This document shows positions 57,512 to 64,000 of a stretch of DNA of 64,000 nucleotides, piece after piece (position 1 is the first letter of the stretch; every line of letters starts with the position of its first letter). Under the pieces are notes generated by a model that was given only the letters and a program-made list of their open reading frames with translations, made no database searches and was not told the origin of the DNA. The position numbers and the translations under genes are program-made. The DNA comes from Hordeum vulgare subsp. vulgare (lineage: Eukaryota > Streptophyta > Magnoliopsida > Poales > Poaceae): positions 418,197,081 to 418,261,080 of the forward strand of contig NC_058518.1 in NCBI RefSeq assembly GCF_904849725.1, written 5' to 3'.

Positions 57512-58770
57512 AACTCTAAAAATTCCTTTTCCAAAGTAGCATAGTTTCTTTGAGCACTGTCTAGAGTTTTACTAGCGTAGTGAATAACATTCAACTTCTT
57601 ATCGACTCTTTGCCCGAGAACAACACCAACAGCATAATCACTAGCGTCACACATGATCTCAAAAGGTAAGTTCCAATCAGGTGGATGAACAATAGGTGGA
57701 GTTATCAAAGCCCTCTTAAGTATTTCGAAGGCTTCCTGAGAATCATCGTCAAATACAAAAGGAATATCCTTTTGCAAGAGATTGGTAAGAGGCCTAGAAA
57801 TCTTAGAGAAGTCTTTAATGAACCTTCTATAGAAACCAGCATGACCAAGGAAACTTCTTATACCTTTGATATCTGTGGGGTATGGCATTTTCTCGATTGC
57901 ATCAACCTTAGCCTTATCGACTTCAATACCTCTTTCAGAAATTTTATGTCCTAAGACGATGCCTTCATTAACCATAAAGTGGCACTTCTCCCAATTCAAG
58001 ACAAGATTAGTGTCTTTACATCTCTGCAAGACTCGATCAAGGTTGCTGAGGCAATCATCAAAGGAAGACCCGTAAACGGAATAGTCATCCATGAAAACCT
58101 CGACAATCTTTTCACAAAAGTCAGAGTATATAGCCATCATACATCTTTGGAAGGTGGCAAGTGCATTGCATAAGCCAAAAGGCATACGTCTATAGGCAAA
58201 GGTACCAAAAGGGCAGGTGAAAGTGGTTTTCTCCTTATCATATTGTGCAACTAGTATTTCGGAGAAACCAGAATAACCGTCTAGAAAGCAGAAGTGTGTG
58301 TGTTTAGACAGTCTTTCTAGCATTTGGTCGATAAAAGGTAAAGGGTAATGATCTTTCCTAGTGGCTTTATTCAATTTCCTAAAATCGATCACCATCCTAT
58401 AGCCAGTAATAATCCTGTGTGGGATCAATTCATCCTTATCATTAGGGCAACGGTAATGCCTCCCTTCTTAGGGACATAGTGCACCGGACTCACCCAATCA
58501 CTATGAGCAACAGGATAGATGATACCTGCTTCCAGGAGCTTTAGTATTTCTTTTCTCACTACTTCTTTCATCTTAGGATTCAATCTCCTTTGATGATCAG
58601 CAACTGGTTTGAAGTCAGGATCAGTTTCAATCTTGTGCTGGCATAGGGTAGGACTAATGCCCTTAATATCATCAAGAGTATATCCAATAGCAACACGGTC
58701 CTTCCTTAGAGTTTTTAGTAACTTCTTTTCTTCATGCTATGAGAGACTAGCACTAATTATAACATGATAT
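57478..58770 (-). pseudogene. Gypsy-G2 reverse transcriptase and RNase H N-terminus
   Basis: The frame from 58428 down to 57478 carries [31 protein letters not shown], catalytic FMDDYSVYGS (58081-58095) and RNase H start CDASDYAVGVVLGQ. A one-base loss near 58447 separates it from the upstream RT N-terminus ([18 protein letters not shown]), and another near 57525 separates it from the rest of RNase H. Two TAG codons lie near 58735-58765. Confidence 0.88.
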
Positions 58771-58772
58771 AT

Positions 58773-59738
58773 CTATATTTCATCAAGATAGGCATACTTA
58801 AGAGTATCAGGCAATTGTTTAAGCTCGAACACAGGATCACCCTTTGGTGGGGGTGGATCCCCAAGCAGTTCAACATGCATATTATTCTTAAGGATAGGAT
58901 ATTGTTCTAAGACAACTCTATCTATCTCATCCCTTACATCCATATGCATATCATTTTCATGCTCAAGCAAGTATTGCTCTAAGGGATCAGTAGGAGGCAC
59001 GACAATAGAGGCTAAGGCAATAGTTTCATCCCTACTAGGCAACTCCTTTTCATGAGATTGTCTATCAAACTTGGAGAAATTGAACTCGTGTGACACACCT
59101 TCAAAGCCAATAGTGACAGTTTGCTTCTCACAGTCAATATGAGCATTGACAGTATTGAGGAAGGGTCTGCCAAATATGATGGGACAAAAGCTATCTTGTG
59201 CAGTAGAAAGAACGAGGAAATCAGCAGGATACTTCGTTTTACCACACAAGACTTCAACATCCCTTAAAATTCCCACAAGGCAGATAGTATCTCTATTGGC
59301 AAGCTCAATAGTGACATCAATAGGATCTATCTCAATAGGTGCAATCTCATCTTTGATTTCATTGTATAAGGATTGAGGTATTGCACTAACACTAGCACCC
59401 ACGTCACATAAGCCATGGTAACAATGATCTCCTATCTTAACAGAAACCACATGCATGGCAACAACAGGCCTATGTTTGTCTCTAACGTGAGGTTTAGCAA
59501 TTCTAGCAGCATCTTCACAGAAGTGAATATTATGTCCCTCAACATCGTCGAACAGAAGATCTTTGATAATAGCAATGCTAGGTTCAACTCTAATTTTCTT
59601 AGGGGGTGTAGGTGTTCTAATGTAGCCTCTACGTATCACAGTTGAAGCTTTAGAATGATCCTTTACCCTAACAGGGAAAGGTGGTTTCTCAATGTAAGCA
59701 CTGGGAACAACATTATCATTATAGGCAATGACTTTCAC
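58773..59738 (-). pseudogene. Gypsy-G2 gag C-terminus and aspartic protease
   Basis: A 321-codon frame covers the end of Gag (KPPFPVRVKDHSKASTV) and the protease (LCDVGASVSAIP, D-V-G; IIFGRPFLNTV), and ends at TAG 58773-58775 near YLDEI. It shows the uninterrupted gag-protease junction that Gypsy-G1 has lost. A stop (TAA) lies just upstream near 59775. Confidence 0.85.
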
Positions 59739-60574
59739 TTCAACTGGAGTGAGTTTAACTACATTGACTTATAAAGGAGGACGATATTTAAACCACTTCT
59801 CTTTGGGGAGATCAATATGGGCAGCAAATGATTCACACAATGAAGCTACTATCTCAGGGTCAAGTCCATACTTAGCGCTAAAATCACTAAAGGTATTTGT
59901 CTCAACAAAGGATTTAACGCAATCAAATGTGAAATTCATACCTGACTCCTTAACTTCTTCAAGCTACCAATCTTCAGAGTTGCGTTTAATTCTCTCCAAT
60001 AAATTCCATTTGAAGTCAATATCTCTCTTCATAAAAGAACCGGTACAAGAAGTGTCAAGCATGGTGCGATCATCATGAGAAAGCCGAGCATAGAAGTTCT
60101 GAATGATAATATTGATTTAAGCCTCCCCCAAGATTGAGCGATGCTTTCTCTGTCATGAGGCCAAAAATTATAAATATAATTCCAATCACGATGTACTAAA
60201 TGCATAGAATAAAACTTTTGATGAAATTCCAATTTCAACCGATTGTAGTCCCATGATCCAGTATCATCACATAGCCTATACCATGTCAACACCTTATCCT
60301 TCAAAGATAAAGGAAAGACCTTCTTCTTGACCTCATACTCAGGCAAACCTGCAAGCTTAAATAAACCACAAACTTCATCTACATAGATTAGATGCAAGTC
60401 TAGATGTGATGTTCCATCTCCTGTAAAAGGATTAGCCAGCAGTTTCTCAAGCATACCCGAAGGAAATTCAAAGCAAATATTTTCAGTAGGTGCAGCAGGC
60501 TGAGGAGAAACTATTTGTGCTTCCGTTCAAGGTGAAGATACCCCGAACAAGCCCCTTAAAGGATTAGTATCCAT
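59739..60574 (-). pseudogene. Gypsy-G2 gag N-terminal part
   Basis: ATG 60574 (MDTNPLRGLFG) corresponds to the Gypsy-G1 start. A TGA near 60528 replaces an Arg codon of G1. The open piece 60454-60029 has MLEKLLANPFTGDG, KVFPLSLKDKVLTWYRLCDD and FWPHDRESIAQSW. About 38 bp are missing near 60118, shifting the frame, and a TAG lies near 59967. Confidence 0.85.
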
Positions 60575-60651
60575 AGTGACAAGTGACAATAAATTTCAGC
60601 ACACTATATGAATGTTTCCTTACCAAGTTCCACTTACCAAAGGCACTTCAC

Positions 60652-60669
60652 TCCCCGGCAACGGCGCCA
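60652..60669 (-). promoter_or_regulatory. Gypsy-G2 primer binding site (tRNA-Asp)
   Basis: On the - strand it is TGGCGCCGTTGCCGGGGA, exact over 18 bases, 11 bp inside the 5' LTR. Confidence 0.93.
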
Positions 60670-60680
60670 GAAAAGAGTCT

Positions 60681-62201
60681 TGATGACCCACAAGTATAGT
60701 GGATCAATCGTATTCCTTTCTATAAGTAAGAGTGTCGAACCCAGTGAGGAGCAGAAGGATCTGACAAGTGGTTTTCAGCAAGGTAAAATCTGCAGGCACT
60801 CAAATTGTCGGTAACAAGTGATTGTGTGGTGAGATGATTCGTAGAAGCGACAAGTAACAAAAGTAGCAACGATGAAGCAAAGTGGCCCAATCCCTTTTGT
60901 AGCAAGGGAAAAGCCTGGACAAAGTATTATAGGAGGAAAAATGCTCCCGAGGACACACGGGAATTTCTGTCATGCTAGTTTCATCATGTTCATATGATTC
61001 GCGTTCGTTACTTTGATAGTTTGATATGTGGGTGGACCGGCGCTTGGGTACTGCCCTTACTTGGACAAGCATCCCACTTATGATTAACCCCCCTCGCAAG
61101 CATCCGCAACTACGAAAGAAGAATTAAGACAAAGTCTAACCATAGCATTAAACTAGTGGATCGAATTCAGCCCCTTACGAAGCAACACATAAACTAGGGT
61201 TTAAGCTTGTGTCACTCTAGCAACCCATCATCTACTTACTACTTCCCAATGTCTTCCTCTAGGCCCAAATAATGGTGAGGTGTTATGTAGTCGACGTTCA
61301 CATAACACCACTAGAGGAAAAACAACATATAACACATCAAAATATCGAACGAATACCAAATTCACATGACTACTATTGGCATGACTTATCCCATGTCCTT
61401 AGGAACAAAAGTAACTACTCACAAAGAATAATAATATTCATGACCAGAGAGGTAATGAGTAGCATCAAGGATCTGAACATAAACTCTTCCACCAAGTAAT
61501 CCAACTAGCATCAACTACAAAGAGTAATTAACACTACTAGCAACCTTACAAGTACCAATCGGAGTCGCGAGACGGAGATTGGTTACAAGTGATGAACTAG
61601 GGTTTGAAGATGAGATGGTGCTGATGAAGATGTTGATGGTGACGAGTCCCCTCCGATGAGAGGAGTGTTGGGGATGACGATGGCGACGATTTCCCCCTCC
61701 CGGAGGGAAGTTTCCCCGGCAGGATCGTCCTGCCGGAGCTCTAGATTGGTTCTGCTCAAGTTCCGCCTCGTGGCGGCGGCGAATCAACAAAAAAGCTCCT
61801 CCCTGATTTTTTTCCTGGACGAAACCCTTCATATAGCAAAAGAGGGGGGAAGAGGGCCAGAAGGCTGCCCACAAGCCCTCATGGCGCGGCCTGGGGGGTG
61901 GCCGCCCGTGCAGGCTTGTGGCCACCTACACGTGCCCCTGTGGCACTTCTTCGGCCCAGTATTTTTTATAAATCCAGAAAAAAATCCTTGTTGATTTTTA
62001 TGGTGTTTGGAGTTGTGCAGAATAGGTATCTCAACTTTGCTCCACTTTCAGGCCAGAATTCCAGTTGCCGGCATTCTCCCTGTTCATGTAAACCTTACAA
62101 AATAAGAGAGAAAAGGCATAAGTATTGTACCATGAAGTGAAATAACAGCCCAAGAAGAGATAAATATCAACATGAAAACATGATGCAAAATGGACGTATC
62201 A
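60681..62201 (-). repeat. Gypsy-G2 5' LTR (right copy)
   Basis: On the + strand it runs TGATGACCCACAAGTATAG to AATGGACGTATCA, 1521 bp, with close similarity to 41898-43421. Confidence 0.95.
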
Positions 62202-62938
62202 CTCTTTACTTAAACATGGTGCTCAACAGTACATACTATTACACAATGATACGTGGCTATCCTATGATGTTTGAGTAGGTCCGTTTTGTCTACGGGATAA
62301 TTGGTGAAATTTCTATGATTGGTTTAATTTGCTTGTGTATATGTTCTTGTCCTTTTGTGCACATGAGATGAGCGCGCGTGTGGATCACACCATAGGGTTA
62401 GTTGTATGTTGATAGGACTATGCATTGGAGGGAAAGAGTGACAAAATAGTTCTTCCTAACATACAAATTGATGCATACGAGATTGAAGGGGGCCAATAAA
62501 TATCTTAATGCTATGGTTGGGTTTTGCCTTAATGAATGTTAGTAGTTGCTGATGTTTGCTAATGGTTCCAATCATAAGTGCATAGAATTCCAAGTAAGGG
62601 ATGACATGCTATTAGTGGCCTCTCCCACATAAAAACTTGCTATTGGTCTAGTAACGTAGTCAATTGCCTAGGAGAAAATCATTCTCTTGTGTTACAAAAC
62701 TCTTTCTACTACAGTACTATATTTATTATCTTGCAATTTATTTCTAGTTGTATTCTCGCAAAGTACTTCTAGTTTTATTCTTGTTTTAGGTAAAGAAAAC
62801 GTTAAGTGTGGGTAGTGTTGTAGCGGTGGTTGATAGAACTTTAGGGAATATTTGTTCTACCTTTAGCTCCTCGTTGGGTTCTACACCCTTACTTATCGGA
62901 AAAGGCTACAAACGATCCCCTAGACTTGTGGGTTATCA
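62202..62938 (+). repeat. Gypsy-H 3' LTR, second part
   Basis: It resumes with CTCTTTACTTAAACATGG (first five bases are the G2 target duplication) and ends GTGGGTTATCA, followed by TSD TTCCA. It continues the alignment to the 5' LTR from about 35440 on. Confidence 0.93.
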
Positions 62939-63158
62939 TTCCACTTGTTTTTATTTCTTACCTTTACTTTGTGCAAGCTTTACTTGTGTTGTATTGTATG
63001 CTTGCTTGTATTTTTTGTTGTTTCGAGCATCATATAGGTTGTTCACCTAGTTGCATATCTAGACAACCTACTTGTTGCTAAACCTAGTTTGTTAACAAAA
63101 GCTAAAAATTGGTTGTTGCCTTTTGAGTCCCCTCTAGTCAACCATATAGACCCTTTCA
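62939..63158 (+). repeat. Copia-B 5' LTR, end part
   Basis: The first five bases TTCCA are the Gypsy-H target duplication. The LTR ends AGACCCTTTCA two bases before the primer site. With 33274-34692 this gives an LTR of about 1.63 kb. Confidence 0.8.
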
Positions 63159-63160
63159 AT

Positions 63161-63172
63161 TGGTATCAGAGC
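63161..63172 (+). promoter_or_regulatory. Copia-B primer binding site (tRNA-iMet)
   Basis: TGGTATCAGAGC is the exact canonical initiator-tRNA-Met complement, two bases after the LTR. Confidence 0.93.
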
Positions 63173-63207
63173 TACATCTCTTTTAAAGGCTTAATCGCCC
63201 TAAGAAT

Positions 63208-64000
63208 ATGGTTAAAAAAGTGAGGGATGAAGTGGAGGACTCTCCGACCGTGTAAACGACCGTAGTCACCCGCGGTGATTTGATTGAGGCCATCGCCTCT
63301 CTCAAATTATCCTAGGTTGATGAGGTCAAGGACACGCTAAATAAATTCCTTGAGAATCTTAAACTTCCCACCTATCCGAGGGATTTGGTTAACCCATTCC
63401 ATATGGAGACAGAGTCCAATTCCGGCAAGGAAGCGACTAGTGCCGAGCTAATCAAATGCTCTCATGGAGTTAATGGATCGGGCACCAATGTCGCGGTTGC
63501 CCCTCCCCAGTCCTATGGTGGACCGGATCCCTCACCTCATATTAGCCCTAATGTCCCCACCCAAGCTTGATTTGACTAACTTTCCTAAATGAGATTTACG
63601 TATCAAGTCTCATTTGAATCACAAATCAACTCAACTATGGAGGGTGACTGAGGAAGGCTTTCATCCTCATGACTGCAACAACATGACTCCAGGAGAAGAA
63701 GTGGACAACGAACTAAATGTTTCCACATTGTTCATTCTTCAATCCGCCATGCCACCCGAAGATCTCTCCCACTTGCATCCATTAAACATTGCCAAATATG
63801 CATGAGCCCACATCAACTCATTGTACAAAGGGAGCTTAATCATTCAACCATGCAACTTTGAGGTGGTTCTTGATGAGTCCGATGAGTTTGTGATGAATGA
63901 AGATGAAGACACAAGGGAGCTCTACCAGAGATTGACCACCCTTGTCGTCTCTCTCGGTGATCATGGGATCAAGGACACCGATGATAGTTGGGTCAAGCGC
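63208..64000 (+). pseudogene. Copia-B gag (broken, runs off the window)
   Basis: ATG 63208 opens a frame (MVKKVRDEVEDSPTV) stopped by TAA at 63253-63255, TAG at 63313-63315 and TGA at 63568-63570. A frame change near 63570 leads to SHLNHKSTQLWRVTEEGFHP and, near the end, ELYQRLTTLVVSLGDHGIKD. This is the character of the Gag N-terminal domain of grass Copia-type elements (motif-level judgement). It continues past 64000. Confidence 0.7.

Larger units (their letters stand above)
41898..62201 (-). mobile_element. Gypsy-G2: Athila-lineage element with gag-pol, hosting Gypsy-G1
   Basis: The 5' LTR is 60681-62201 and the 3' LTR 41898-43421 (- strand). A perfect tRNA-Asp primer site lies at 60652-60669. 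The TSD is CTCTC (41893-41897) against CTCTT (62202-62206), four of five matching. The target site is inside the Gypsy-H 3' LTR. Its own length without G1 is about 10.2 kb. The order gag, protease, RT, RNase H, integrase, then a further ORF is that of the Athila lineage (known for the tRNA-Asp primer). Several stops, frameshifts and a deletion of about 38 bp in gag make it defective. Confidence 0.95.
34693..62938 (+). mobile_element. Gypsy-H: non-autonomous LTR element without gag-pol, hosting three further insertions
   Basis: The 5' LTR 34693-36198 and the split 3' LTR (41150-41897 plus 62202-62938) are flanked by the exact TSD TTCCA (34688-34692 and 62939-62943). There is a tRNA-Asp-type primer site at 36210-36227 and a polypurine tract at 41136-41149. 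Without Gypsy-G2 and the MITE the element is about 7.4 kb. The internal region has two frames of an unrecognised protein, no Gag, protease, RT or integrase, and long non-coding sequence. It is inserted in the Copia-B 5' LTR. Shared cis signals with G1/G2 suggest mobilisation in trans (inference). Confidence 0.95.
33274..64000 (+). mobile_element. Copia-B: Copia-like element, 5' end only, running off the window
   Basis: The 5' LTR starts near 33274 (within about 5 bp; the left terminus is TG at 33270 or a mutated one at 33274) and ends at 63158, interrupted by Gypsy-H. A tRNA-iMet primer site and a broken gag follow. Its LTR start resembles that of Copia-A (shared CCCT-TGTGGTTTTGAT words), suggesting related families. 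The 3' LTR and TSD lie beyond 64000. The Copia assignment is from primer site, LTR similarity and gag type, because no pol is visible. Confidence 0.8.

Overview
The window is plant nuclear DNA of a large, repeat-rich grass genome, most likely a Triticeae species (wheat, barley, rye or Aegilops). The evidence is internal. There are nested LTR retrotransposons with 5-bp target-site duplications (TSDs), a solo LTR with the Angela/BARE-1/WIS termini, Athila-lineage Gypsy elements primed by tRNA-Asp, and a PIF/Harbinger-type MITE. I found no host gene, rRNA, tRNA gene or CRISPR array. Nearly all coding capacity is broken gag-pol.

Layout. 1-4239 holds degenerate DNA-transposon-like sequence and two LTR-like fragments in opposite orientation. 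4240-4884 and 31314-33269 are two halves of an unrecognised host sequence ('X') split by Copia-A. Copia-A (4885-31308, + strand, TSD CAAAG) is itself interrupted twice: by Gypsy-E (8398-17083, - strand, gag and protease only), and by an Angela-like solo LTR (20604-29318, - strand, TSD GTTCT) that is in turn split by Gypsy-D (21298-28175, - strand, no gag-pol). A second Copia-like element, Copia-B, starts near 33274 and runs off the window end. Its 5' LTR is split by Gypsy-H (34693-62938, + strand, TSD TTCCA, no gag-pol), which carries a MITE (38803-39319, TSD TTA). The 3' LTR of Gypsy-H is split by Gypsy-G2 (41898-62201, - strand), and Gypsy-G2 contains Gypsy-G1 (44604-54675, + strand, TSD CCTAC). 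The order of insertion on the right is therefore Copia-B, then H, then G2, then G1. On the left it is X, then Copia-A, then E and Angela, then D inside Angela.

How the parts relate. G1 and G2 belong to one Athila-lineage family (gag, DxG protease, RT with FMDD, RNase H, zinc-finger and DDE integrase, then an extra ORF). Both are interrupted by stops or frameshifts, but at different places, and G2 keeps an uninterrupted 558-codon RNase H-tail plus integrase frame. E, D and H lack RT and integrase, yet they share with G1/G2 the LTR 5' terminus TGATACGTC, a tRNA-Asp primer site 10-11 bp inside the LTR, and an AAGCTTGGGG-type polypurine tract. This is what parasites of a common replication machinery would look like.

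Most interesting signals: (1) all five Gypsy elements carry internal extra copies of their own polypurine-tract motif; (2) the gag-pol-less D and H share a conserved non-gag/pol protein; (3) the ORF downstream of pol differs almost completely between G1 and G2 except for its last residues; (4) G1 and G2 form a large inverted repeat of about 5.5-kb arms. Family names beyond Angela and Athila lineage are not asserted, because no database comparison was possible.
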